Below, one piece after another: positions 45,501 through 55,400 of a DNA stretch of 64,000 nt; position 1 is the stretch's first letter, and each line of letters starts with the position of its first letter. The stretch comes from Fratercula arctica. Lineage: Eukaryota > Chordata > Aves > Charadriiformes > Alcidae. The stretch covers positions 6,078,485-6,142,484 of the forward strand of contig CANTUZ010000014.1 of NCBI GenBank assembly GCA_947846985.1. Reading direction: 5' to 3'. The notes beneath the pieces are model-generated. The model had not been told where the DNA came from, searched no databases, and saw nothing but the letters and a program-made list of their open reading frames with translations. A program made the position numbers and the translations under genes.

Positions 45501-47254
45501 TCCAGGCCACGGAGGTGACAGATGTCCATCTCCAGGCCACGGAGGCGCCCAGCGTCCATCTCCAGGCCTTGGAGGCGCCCAATGTCCATCTCCAGGCCAC
45601 AGAGGTGCCTAGTGTCCATCTCCAGGCCACGGAGGTACCTGACATCCAGCTGCAGACCACAGAGGTGGCAAATGTTCATCTCCAGGCCACAGAGGTACCT
45701 GACATCCAGCTGCAGACTACAGAGGTGCCTAGTGTCCATCTCCAGGCCACGGAGGTACCTGACATCCATCTCCAAGCCACAGAGGTGTCCAACATCCGTC
45801 TCCAAACCACAGAGGTCCCCAGTGTGCATCTCGAGGCCACAGAGGTGCCCGACATCCAGCTCCAGGCCATGGAGGTGCCCAATGTCCAGCTCCAGGCCAC
45901 AGAGGTGCCCGACATCCAGCTCCACGCCACGGAGGTGTCTGACATCCAGATGCAGACCACAGAGGTGCCTAATGTCCATCTGGAATCCACTGAGGTGACC
46001 AACATCCATCTCCAAGCCACAGAGGTGCCCAACATGCATCTCCAGGCCACAAAGGTGACCAACGTTAACCTGCAGGCCACCGAGGTGACCAGCATCCATC
46101 ACCAAACCATGGAGGTGCCCACTGTCGATCTCCAGGACGCAGAGGTGACCACTGTCCAGCTGCAAGCCACTGAGGTGCCCAGCATCCATCCCCAAACCAT
46201 GGAGGTGACAAATGTCCATCTTGAGGCGGCAGAGGTGCCCAGTGTCCATCTCCAGACCACTGAGGTGCCCAGTGTGTGTCACCAAACCACTGAGGTGTCC
46301 AGTGTCCGGCTACAAGTCACGGAGGTGCCCAGCATCCATCTCCAGACCACGGAGGTGACCGATGTCCATCTCCAAGACACCGAAGTGTCCAGTGTCCATC
46401 ACCAAATGATGGAGGTGCCCAACATCCATCTCAAGATCACGGAGGCTCCCAACATCCAACTGAAGACAATGGAGGTGACAGATGTGCATCTCCAGGCCAC
46501 CGAGGTGCCCAGCGCCTGTCACCAAATGACGGAGGTGCCCAGCGTGCAACTCAGGGCCATGGAAATGCCTAACATGCATCTCAAGACCATGGGAGTACCT
46601 AGTGTCCAACTCAAGACCACAGAGGAGGTCCCCAACATCCAGCTCAAGACCACGGATGTGCCCAGCGTCCAACTCAAGACTGTGGAGGAGGTACCCAACA
46701 TCCAACTCAAGACTGTTGAGGTGCCCAACATCCAATTGAAGACCATGGAGCTGCCCAGAGTCCAACTCAAGACCGTGGAGGTGCCCAACATCCAACTCAA
46801 GACTGTTGAGGTGCCCAACATCCAGCTCCAGACCATGGAGGTGCCCAGTGTCCACCTCAAGCCCGCGGAGGTGACGAATGTCCATCTCCAGGCCGCAGAA
46901 GAGCCCAATATCCAGCCTCAGCCCCCTGAGGTGCTCGTGGCGGGGGGGTGCCCGTCCCCCTCCCCATCCCCACGGCTGGCGGTGGTGGGGGCAGCTGGAG
47001 GGCTGCCCCCCATGCTGCTGCTGCGGGGGGCCGGGGGGGGACCTGCCCGCCTCTGCCTGCAGGCACTGGCCCAGCTGCCTCCCCCCGGCCCCCCCCGGAT
47101 CCTCCTGGTCCGGGGTGAGTCGGCACCGGGGGGCAGCGATGGGGGGCAGCCCCCCACCCCGGCCCTGGGGGCGGCTGGGGGTGGCAGCGGTGGAGAGGGG
47201 ACGGGCCCCCCCACCCCAGAGCTGCCCAGTGTCCCCCTGGTGCACACCTTCTGA
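42590..47254 (+). CDS. ZNF628: ZNF628-like C2H2 zinc-finger protein with expanded C-terminal repeat
   Basis: A single coding exon, preceded by an acceptor (AACCCCCAG at 42579), encodes 1,554 residues. Start chosen: ATG at 42590 (CACCATGA context, ten bases after the acceptor); an earlier in-frame ATG at 42515 lies in the intron. Eighteen C2H2 fingers occupy about residues 25-561, many joined by TGERP linkers. Fingers 2-8 and 12-18 are near copies, for example FECAQCGLTFKWASHYQYHL occurs twice. Residues about 562-692 are Pro-rich. About 693-1445 hold some 70 tandem copies of a unit like EVTNVQLQA(L). The last 100 residues are Gly/Pro-rich. Nuclear DNA-binding transcription regulator by family. 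The ZNF628 name rests on finger architecture, the repetitive C-terminus and position next to the SSC5D-like gene. It is longer than the mammalian proteins, which are about 1,050 residues as I recall. Confidence 0.85.
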   Translation: MTGATPPAGPAGPRAGAPGTPDQPYACRECGKAFRWSSRLAHHQRSHTGERPYKCPECPKAFKGSSALLYHQRGHTGERPYACPQCGKAFKRSSLLQTHQRVHTGLRAFECAQCGLTFKWASHYQYHLRQHTGERPYRCPACPKAFKNSSSLRRHRHTHTGERPHACPICGKAFAQATNLRQHQRVHTGERPYACPQCGKTFTHSSNLLLHRRTHAAARPHECPTCAKAFVSDACLQKHLQSHAAMPPLLPAPAAPPETLWRCSVCPLSFTSEEELLGHQSSHSVTAMTPPATPHHCSTCGKTFKNSSGLARHRHGHAAERPFKCAVCPKTFTQLAGLLAHQRSHPATVPPRPLPEAPHPPAVSQTTPERPYQCTECGKAFKGSSGLRYHMRDHTGERPYACRECGKAFKRSSLLQIHQRVHTGLRAFECAQCGLTFKWASHYQYHLRQHTGERPYRCPDCPKAFKNTSCLRRHRQLHTGERPHACPVCGKAFAQTSNLRQHQRVHTGERPYACPQCGKTFTHSSNLQLHRRTHSAARPYRCPLCPKAFVMASYLQRHLRTHTPGPRGTPRRPPLPPPEPQTFLLVQTPQGLQLIPSPPAPPRKVLLLPSTPAEPPTFTLLPTEGPPPQVGKGPQASGPTAAGQSILLVPGTGQALPGIQLQAVAGTPAGANVIVLRGGVSGVLPLRGPQPPEVSSVQLQAAEVTNIQLQALPQPLEVTNIQLQAAEVTNVQLQATEVTSVQLQALPQPLDVTNIQLQAAEVTNVQLQALPQPSKVTSVQLQALPQPLDVTNIHLQAAEVTNVQLQALPQPLDVTNIQLQANEVTNVQLQALPQPSKVANIQLHALPQPSDVTNIQLQSVPQPSDVTNIQLQAAEVTNVQLQALPQPLDVTNIQLQALPQPSEVTNIQLQAAEVTNVQLQALPQPLDVTNIQLQATEVTNVQLQALPQPSDITNIQLQALPQPSEAPSIHLQATEVTDVHLQATEAPSVHLQALEAPNVHLQATEVPSVHLQATEVPDIQLQTTEVANVHLQATEVPDIQLQTTEVPSVHLQATEVPDIHLQATEVSNIRLQTTEVPSVHLEATEVPDIQLQAMEVPNVQLQATEVPDIQLHATEVSDIQMQTTEVPNVHLESTEVTNIHLQATEVPNMHLQATKVTNVNLQATEVTSIHHQTMEVPTVDLQDAEVTTVQLQATEVPSIHPQTMEVTNVHLEAAEVPSVHLQTTEVPSVCHQTTEVSSVRLQVTEVPSIHLQTTEVTDVHLQDTEVSSVHHQMMEVPNIHLKITEAPNIQLKTMEVTDVHLQATEVPSACHQMTEVPSVQLRAMEMPNMHLKTMGVPSVQLKTTEEVPNIQLKTTDVPSVQLKTVEEVPNIQLKTVEVPNIQLKTMELPRVQLKTVEVPNIQLKTVEVPNIQLQTMEVPSVHLKPAEVTNVHLQAAEEPNIQPQPPEVLVAGGCPSPSPSPRLAVVGAAGGLPPMLLLRGAGGGPARLCLQALAQLPPPGPPRILLVRGESAPGGSDGGQPPTPALGAAGGGSGGEGTGPPTPELPSVPLVHTF
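44666..46926 (+). repeat. ZNF628: Coding minisatellite: about 70 copies of a 30/42-bp unit
   Basis: In-frame array. The first 22 units alternate between EVTNVQLQA(A/T) (10 residues) and the 14-residue form with LPQPL or LPQPS. Later units are almost all 10 residues, drifting from EVPSVHLQAT to EVPNIQLKTV. No stop or frameshift interrupts it. Confidence 0.9.
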
Positions 47255-47570
47255 GGGAGGGCGGGGCGGACCTCCCCGGGACCCCCCCGAACACCGCTGC
47301 GGAGCCGGAGCTGGGGGGGCTCATAGGGGTCCCTCTTATGCACATCGTCGGGGGGGGGGGGGCGGTCCCCCGTGACCCTCGGGACACCCAGGGCCCCCCC
47401 AAGGGCACCCAGGACCCCCCCCCTCCTCCGGCCCCCCCTGCGGAGCTGGAGCTGGAGTGGGGGTTCTTAGCCCTGGAGTCCCGGGGGGAAGGGGCGGTGG
47501 GTCGGCCACCCCTGACGCCTGGATCCCCGTGCGGGGGAGGGGGGGCGCTGGGTCCGCCGTGGGATGGGTC

Positions 47571-47576
47571 AATAAA
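47571..47576 (+). terminator. ZNF628: Poly(A) signal of the ZNF628-like gene
   Basis: AATAAA about 320 bases after the stop codon, followed by a C-rich stretch. Confidence 0.75.
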
Positions 47577-47660
47577 CGGTGCCCCCCCCCCATCCCTCCC
47601 CCCTCAGCGCCGTGCGCCTCTTCCTTCCCGGCGGGCGGGGGGCGGGGGGGAGGCGGGGCC

Positions 47661-48070
47661 GTCGCTAGGGGGCGGGGGTCGTTGCTACGGACTGGTCGCT
47701 AGGGGGTGGGGGCTGTAGCTAGGGTCTGGTCGCTAGGGGGCGGGGGTCGTTGCTACGGACTGGTCGCTAGGGGGCGGGGGCTGTTGCTAGGGTCTGGTCG
47801 CTAGGGGGTGGGGGCTGTTGCTACGGACTGGTCGCTAGGGGGCGGGGGCTGTAGCTAGGGTCTGGTCGCTAGGGGGTGGGGGCTGTTGCTAGGGTCTGGT
47901 CGCTAGGGGGTGGGGGCTGTTGCTAGGGTCTGGTCGCTAGGGGGCGGGGGCCGTTGCTACGGACTGGTCGCTAGGGGGCGGGGGCTGTAGCTAGGGTCTG
48001 GTCGCTAGGGGGCGGGGCGCCGCTAGGGGGCGGGGGCTGTAGCTAGGGTCTGGTCGCTAGGGGGCGGGGC
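47661..48070. repeat. 34-bp G-rich minisatellite
   Basis: About twelve copies of TGGTCGCTAGGGGGCGGGGG followed by CTGTTGCTAGGGTC or a TACGGAC variant. It starts about 90 bp past the ZNF628-like poly(A) signal. Confidence 0.92.
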
Positions 48071-48464
48071 CGCTGCCCCGTGGCGGGGGCGTGGCCGCGG
48101 GCGGCCCGTGCGCGGTGCAGCGCGGCCGCGGGCGGGTCCATGAGCATTGGGGGGGGGGGGAGCGGGGGGGGCAGGGGGGAGCGCGGGAGGGACCATGGCG
48201 CGGGTGGGGGGGTACTGGGAACACTGGGGAGGGGGAATGGGGGGCACTTGGGAGGCAGGGGGTGGGCTCTGAGGGACATTGAGGGACCCCGAGCCCTGCC
48301 CCACTGCCCCCCCCCCCATGCTCCCAGTCCCCCTCAACCCACGTCAGCCCTACCGTGCCTGTGACCTCCCCCCCAGTACAGCCCAACTGACCCCAGTATG
48401 GCCCCAGTATCCCCCCAAGCGTGGTGCTGGGACTTCCCCAGTAGGTCCCCGCTGAGGCCCAGTA

Positions 48465-48840
48465 TGTGTGTGCAGGGGTCTGTGTTGTGTGCGCACGCGT
48501 GTGTGCAGGCGTGTGTCTGTGCACACGTATGTACCCGTGTGGGAGGGGTGGGAACGTGTGTGCTCCTGTGTGTGCGCGTGTGCGCGCGTGTGCATGTGTG
48601 TGTGTGCACGTGTACACCTGGATGTGTTTGCCTGTGTGTGTGTGTGCGTGTGTGTGTCTACACGTGTGTACACGTGCATGTGTGTCTACACGCCTGCATG
48701 TGCACGTGTTTGCCCATGTATGTGCACGTGTGTGCGTGTGCATGTCTCCATTCACGTGTGTGCGTGTGTATGCACGAGTGTGTGCAAGTGCGTGTGTGCA
48801 TCTGCACATGTGTGTGCACGTGTGCATAGCTGTGCCCATG
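48465..48840. repeat. TG-rich microsatellite-like tract
   Basis: Irregular (TG)n with CG and CA interruptions, for example GTGTGTGCGTGTGTGTGTC. Long open frames on both strands here are low-complexity and not genes. Confidence 0.85.
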
Positions 48841-48889
48841 CGTGTGCCCGTCTCTGTGCATGTGTGAGCGTCCGGCAGCGGCGTGTGCC

Positions 48890-49540
48890 CTCTGCTCGTG
48901 TGCCGTGCTACGGGAGGCCCCGTGCACACGCGTGTTGGTGAGAGGCCACATGCCCACGCGTGTCGGGGCGGCAGAGGCCATGTGCCCACGCGTGTCAGGG
49001 CGGCAGGAGGCCACACGCACACGCGTGTTGGTGGGAGGCCATGTGCCCACGGGGAGGCCCCATGCACACACGTGTTGGTGGGAGGCCCCGTGCCCACGCA
49101 TGTTGGTGGGAGGTCCCATGCACACACGTGTCGGGGTGGTGGAAGGCCCTGTGCACACGCGTGTTGGTGGGAGGCCACATGCCCACGCGTGGTGGGGCAG
49201 TGGGAGACCATGTGCACACGTGTGTTGGTGGGAGGCCACGTGCCCACGGGGAGGCCCTGTGCCCACGCATGTTGGTGGGAGGCCATGTGCCCACGCGTGT
49301 CGGGGTGGCAGGAGGCCACATGCACACATGTGTCGGGGTGGTGGGAGGCCCCGTGCCCACGCGTGTTGGTGGGAGGCCCCACGCACACACGTGTCGGGGT
49401 GGCAGGAGGCCCCATGCACACACGTGTCGGGGTGGTGGGAGGCCCCGTGCACACGTGTGTTGGTGAGAGGCCACGTGCCCACGCGTGTCGGGGCGGTGGG
49501 AGGCCACGTGCACACGCGTGGGCGCTGCACGTGTGTCCCC
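48890..49540. repeat. 28-34-bp minisatellite upstream of the SSC5D-like gene
   Basis: About 20 copies of units like GTGTTGGTGGGAGGCCCCGT plus GCCCACGC, with a variant carrying GTCGGGGTGGTGGGAGG. Many copies contain ACGCGT or CACGTG palindromes. Confidence 0.88.
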
Positions 49541-49793
49541 TGGGCGCCACGTGGTTCCAGCGTTGCCCCCCGCTGGCCCTGGGAGGGGGGGTGACACACA
49601 ACCAGGGAACCCTCCTGCCCCCCCTACCCCGTCCCCAGCCCAGGGGGTCCCAGCGTCCCCCCCCCCCGGCCCCAGCCCGGCCCCTGGACGGACGGACGGA
49701 CGGACTGAGTCATCCTTGGCCCGGCAGCCCCGGCTCAGCCTCGGCCCCCCCCCTCCCCCCCCCCCCGCGGCCCCAGCGCCACCAGCACCCGCC
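49541..49793 (+). promoter_or_regulatory. SSC5D: Presumed promoter and 5' UTR of the SSC5D-like gene
   Basis: Runs from the minisatellite to the ATG. It contains a short (GGAC)n tract followed by TGAGTCA at 49706-49712, a perfect AP-1 core about 85 bp before the ATG. No clear TATA box. The start site is unknown. Confidence 0.4.
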
Positions 49794-52423
49794 ATGGCCT
49801 TCGCCATCCTGCTGCTGGGTGAGCCCGGGCGGCACCGCCTGCGCTGGCGCTGGCACTGCACTCACTGCACTCACTGCACTGCACTCACTGCACCACACGG
49901 CATGGCACGGCACCTCAAGGGTGGGGGGGTGTGTGTGGCACGGGTACAGCGTGGGTGCTGGGAGGGATGCATGGGCGCTGCATGGCCCTGGCACGGCACT
50001 GGCACTGCATGGCACTGGCACTGGCACTGCACTGGCAAAGTCCCTGCGCGGGCACTGCGCGGGGTGGGTGTGCGTGTGGCATGGGTACGGCGTGGGTGCT
50101 GGGAGGGGGGTTAAATAAAACGCCGGGCACTGCAAGGGCATTGCACTGGCACTGGCACTGCGCGGGCACGGGCACGGCACAGGGTTGATGTGCGTATGGC
50201 ACGGCCATGGCGCGGGAGCTTGGAGAGGGGTTGAATACAGCACCAGGCACTGCACAGGCACCGAGATGGCACTGCACGGGCACTGCCATTGCACGGGCAC
50301 TGTCACTGCATGGGCACTGCCACTGCACGGGCACTGCCACTGCGTGAGCACTGTCACTGCACAGGCACTGCCACTGCACGGGCATTGCCACTGCGTGGGC
50401 ACTGCCACTGCATGGGCACTGTCACTGCACGGGCACTGCCACTGTGTGAGCACTGTCACTGCACAGGCACTGCCACTGCATGGGCACTGCCACTGTGTGA
50501 GCACTGTCACTGCACAGGCACTGCCACTGCACGGGCATTGCCACTGCGTGGGCACTGCCACTGCATGGGCACTGTCACTGCACAGGCACTGCCACTGTGT
50601 GAGCACTGCCACTGTGTGAGCACTGTCACTGCATGGGCACTGCCATTGCACGGGCACTGCCACTGCACGGGCACTGTCACTGCATGGGCACTGTCACTGC
50701 ATGGGGCTGGTGTGCATATGGCACAGCTACAGCACAGGGATGGCGGGGGTGCTGGGAGGGGGGGTTAAATACAGGACTGGGCATGGTGCTGGCACTGCAC
50801 AGGCACTGCAGTGGGCACTGCACGGGGGGGGCTGGGCACTGCCCTGGGCACTGCACAGGACTGGGCACTGCACTGGGCACTGGAAGGGAAGGGCACTGCT
50901 GGGGGGGGGCACTGGGAACTGCAAAGGGGGCTGGGCACTGCAGGGGCACTGCATGGGGCTGCGGGACACTGCGGGAGGGGGGACAGGCACTGGGCACCAT
51001 GGGTGGTGCTGGGCACTGGGATGGGCACTGGGAACTGGGCACTGGGAAGGGCACTGGGTGCTATGGGCCATACTGGGCACTGGGATGGGCACTGGGTGCT
51101 ATGGGCCATACTGGGCACTGGGAAGGACACTGGGTACCATGGGCCATACTGGGCACTGGGCAGGGCATGGGGCACTGGGAACTGGGCACTGGGAAGGACA
51201 CTGGGTACCATGGGCCATACTGGGCACTGGGCAGGGCATGGGGCACTGGGAACTGGGCACTGACTGGGAAGGGCACTGGGTGCTATGGGCCATACTGGGC
51301 ACTGGGCAGGGCATGGGGCACTGGGAACTGTGCACTGGGAAGGGCACTGGGTACCATGGGCCATACTGGGCACTGGGCAGTGCATGGGGCACTGGGAACT
51401 GGGCACTGGGAACTGGGCACTGGGAAGGGCACTGGGTACCATGGGCCATACTGGGCACTGGGCAGGGCATGGGGCACTGGGAACTGGGCACTGACTGGGA
51501 AGGACACTGGGTACCATGGGCCATACTGGGCACTGGGCAGGGCATGGGGCACTGGGAACTGGGCACTGACTGGGAAGGGCACTGGGTGCTATGGGCCATA
51601 CTGGGCAGGGCATGGGGCACTGGGAACTGGGCACTGACTGGGAAGGGCACTGGGTGCTATGGGCCATACTGGGCACTGGGCAGGGCAGGGGGCACTGGGA
51701 ACTGGGCACTGACTGGGAAGGGCACTGGGTGCTATGGGCCATACTGGGCACTGGGCAGGGCAGGGGGCACTGGGAACTGTGCACTGGGAAGGGCACTGGG
51801 TGCTATGGGCCATACTGGGCACTGGGCAGGGCATGGGGCACTGGGAACTGGGCACTGACTGGGAAGGGCACTGGGTGCTATGGGCCATACTGGGCACTGG
51901 GCAGGGCAGGGGGCACTGGGAACTGCGCACTGGGAAGGGCACTGGGTGCTATGGGCCATACTGGGCACTGGGTGTGGGGCACTGCGGGCTGTGCTGGCAA
52001 CTGGATACTGGGCTCTGCAGGATACTGGGAAGTCTGTGAAACACTGGGCAGGGCACTGGGTGGTCTGGGCTGTCCTGGGAACTGGTCAGTGGGAGGCAAA
52101 CTGTGTAGGGTGGGCTGTGATGGGCACTGGGAAGGGCACTGGTCGCTGGTGATGGGGCACTGGGCTCTGGGAACTGGGAAGGGCACTGGGCACAGGGAAC
52201 TGGGAATGGCACTGGGCAGTGGGCACTGGGAAAGGCACTGGGCACTGGGCACAGGGAACTGGGGAGGGCACTGGGCTCTGGGCACTGGTCGCTGGTCCCC
52301 ACTGCTGGGTGCCCCGGGCCCCCCCCGGGGAGCCTGGCATGGGGGGAGATGCCCGGACGCCCGTGTCCCCCACTCATCCTTCCACCCGGTCTCCAGTGGG
52401 GCTGCTGGGACCCCACAGCACAG
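49794..52423 (+). CDS. SSC5D: SSC5D-like signal-peptide exons 1 and 2
   Basis: Exon 1 (49794-49818) encodes MAFAILLL and ends at GTGAGC. Exon 2 (52397-52423, only 27 bp) has an acceptor TCTCCAG and encodes VGLLGPHST, completing the hydrophobic core. Between them lie 2.6 kb of minisatellites. Confidence 0.78.
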
Positions 52424-55400
52424 GTACTGGGGTGGGGGGGGAGGGGGCGGTGTGGGGGGGAGGGGTCTGACCCAGTGGCTCCCAGTGAGTCCCAGTGAGA
52501 GGGAGCTCTTGGGGGGTCACAGTTTGTGCAAAGGATCCCAGCAGGTCCCAGTAGGTCCCAGCAGGTCCCAGGATCCCAGCAGGTCCCAACGTGTGCAGAG
52601 GATCCCAGTGGGTCCCAGCAGGTCCCAGTGTGTGCAGATGGTCCCAGTGGGTGCAGGGCTCCCGGTGGGTTCCAGTGAGTCCTGGGTCACTCCCAGCAGG
52701 TCCCAGTGTGTGCAAAGGAGTCCAGCAGGTCCCAGTAGGTCCCAGCCGGTCCCAGGATCCCAGTGGGTCCCAGTTTGTGCAAAGGATCCCAGCAGGTCCC
52801 CAGTGTGTGCAGAGGACCCAGTGGGTCCCAGAAAGTCCCATCAGGTCCCAGTGTGTGCAAAGGAGCCCAGCGGGTCCCAGTAGGTCCCGGCAGATCCCAG
52901 GATCCCAGTGGGTCCCAGCGGGTGTTGTGGGGTTCTGTTGGCCCCAGTGCCTGAGCGCGGGCTGTCCCCAGGGCCTGTCCCGGTGCGGCTGGCCGGGGGC
53001 CCTGGGCACTGTGCTGGGCGAGTGGAGGTGCAGCACGACGGGCGCTGGGGCACCGTCTGCGACGACGACTGGGGACTGCCGGATGCGGCGGTGGTCTGCA
53101 GGCAGCTGGGCTGCGGGACCGCCCTGGCTGCCCCCCCGGGAGCCTGGTTTGGAGAGGGCTCGGGTCCCATCTGGCTCAACGGGTTGCGGTGCCGGGGCAC
53201 CGAGGAGCGCCTGGTCCTGTGCCGGCACCGGGGTTGGCGTCCCCACGTCTGCGCCCACGAAGAGGATGCCAGTGCCGTCTGCTCGGGTGGGCTGCGGCGG
53301 GTGGGTGGGTGAGCCGGGGTGGGGGGGGCCCGAGCTGGGGACCCCTCGCCTGACCGCCACTCCCCACAGCTCACCGATTCCAGCCCCTCAGCACCACCGA
53401 GACCCCCTGGATGCCCACCCTGCCGCCCACCCTCACCCCCCCACCCCTCACAGCCTGCACGGGCGAAGCATGCGCAGGTACGGCGTGCATGGGGACGGTG
53501 TGCACGGGTACAGCGTGCCATGGGTACAGCATGCGCCAATACAGTGTATGCAGGTACGGCGTGCGCAGGTACGGCGTGTGCAGTCACAGTGTGCACAGGC
53601 ATGGCATGCACAGGTACGGTGTGCATGGTCACGGTGTGCACAGGCAGGGTGTGCACAGGCACCCCCCACCCATGGCTCCCCCGGCGTTGTGCCGGTGCTG
53701 ACCCCGGTCTCTCTCCCAGGGGCTCCCACCGTGCGGCTAGTGGGGGCCGCGGGGCGCTGCGCCGGCCGGCTGGAGATCTTCCACGACGGGCGCTGGGGCA
53801 CCGTCTGCGATGACCTGTGGGGGCTGCCGGACGCAGCGGTGGTCTGCCGGCAGCTGGGCTGCGGGGCCGCCCTCGACGCACCCCGGGCAGCTTTTTTCGG
53901 CGAGGGCACCGGGCCCATCTGGCTGGACGATGTGCGGTGTCAGGGGAACGAGTCATCTCTGCTGGGGTGCCCAGCTTCCCCCTGGGGCCTCACCAACTGC
54001 CAGCACCGGGAGGATGCCGCCGTTGTCTGCGCAGGTGCCCGCGACAGGGCGGGGTGGCTGGGGGTCAGGCAGTCCCTGTACCCACGCAGTGGGAACAGGG
54101 CAGGGGGTGGGCACGGGGACACCGCGTCTGAATTGCAAACCCTGGGGGTGCAGGGTCTGCAGGGTGCAGTGCGGCTGTGCTGCAAGCGGCAGCGGTGAGA
54201 GTGCAGTGCAGGTGCAGTGCGTGCGTGGGCAGGGTGCAGTGAGTGCGTGCCGTGCATGCATGTGTGCAGTGCATGCATGGGCACATTGCAGTGCATGCAT
54301 GGGCAGGTTGCAGTGCATGCAGGGTGCATGGGCGGGGTGCAGCGCGTGTGTGCAGTGCATGGGGATACGGAGTCTGTGCAGTGCATGTGTGGGCAGGGTG
54401 CAGTGCATGTATGCAGTGCACAGAGACCCAGAGTGTGTGTCGTGCGTGCGTGGGCAGGGTGCAGTGTGTGTGCAGTGCGTGGGGACATGGGGTCTGTGCA
54501 GTGCATGTGTGGGCAGGGTGCAGTGCATGTATGCAGTGCACAGAGACCCAGAGCGTGTGTAGTGCGTGCGTGGGCAGGGTGCAGTGTGTGTGCAGTGCGT
54601 GGGGACATGGGGTCTGTGCAGTGCATGCATGGGCAGGATGCAGTGTGCATACAGTGCACATCCAGTGCACGCGCTGCAGGGCTCACGCTGGTCTCCTCCA
54701 CCCGCAGACGAGCTGGCCACCCTGGATGTCCGCCCTGCAGAGCCCACTCACCGTCAGCTGCCGCCGAAACCATCCCGGGTGCTCCCCTCCGCCCGACCCC
54801 GCATTCCCAGCTCTCCCCGGAGCACCGCAGCCATCCCACCTGCCACACGAACAGCATGCAAGGGTAGGAGGAGCAGGGATGGGGGTCCCAGAGACCCTGT
54901 CCCCAAGAGATGCCTGCACCTCTGGGGCTGAGTGTCCCCCAAGAGCTGGGCTGAGTGACCCTCTCGTTGCTGCAGGGCAAGGGGACCTGCTGTCACCAAC
55001 GGGGACATCTCCACCGGCCAGCAGCATCCAGCACCCTGCAGGACAGGGTCCAGCCAACACCACCCCTGGCACCCAGCGCCACACGGAATGGGATGCAACT
55101 GGTGTCACCCCCAGCACCCAGCGCCACATGGAATGGGGTGCAACTGGTGTCACCCCCAGCACCCAGCATCCCGCAGGATGGGATTCAACTGGTGCCACCC
55201 CCAGCACGCAGCACCCCACAGGACAAAGTCGAATCGGTGCCACACAAGCCAAAGCAGGACGAGATCCCATTCGTATCATCAGGATCACCCGACTCAAGGC
55301 AGAACAGGACCCGGCCGGCATCATCCAGAGCACCAAGCCCAAGGCAGGACGGGATCCAGCTGGTGCCACCAGGTCTAAAGTGGGACGGGATCCAGCTGGT

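Noticed and set aside
45479..47245. Minus-strand open frames of 268-311 codons under the ZNF628-like repeat
   Set aside because: Mirror of the coding minisatellite, with no recognisable domain; the plus strand holds the zinc fingers in the same uninterrupted frame.
48057..49601. Long open frames in both strands over the TG-rich and palindromic minisatellites
   Set aside because: Low-complexity HTHT- or RVGGRP-like translations follow the repeat period; no domain or promoter.
50633..52883. Open frames of 330-430 codons over the GGGCACTG minisatellite
   Set aside because: Pure repeat translation; the region is an intron of the SSC5D-like gene by splice phase.
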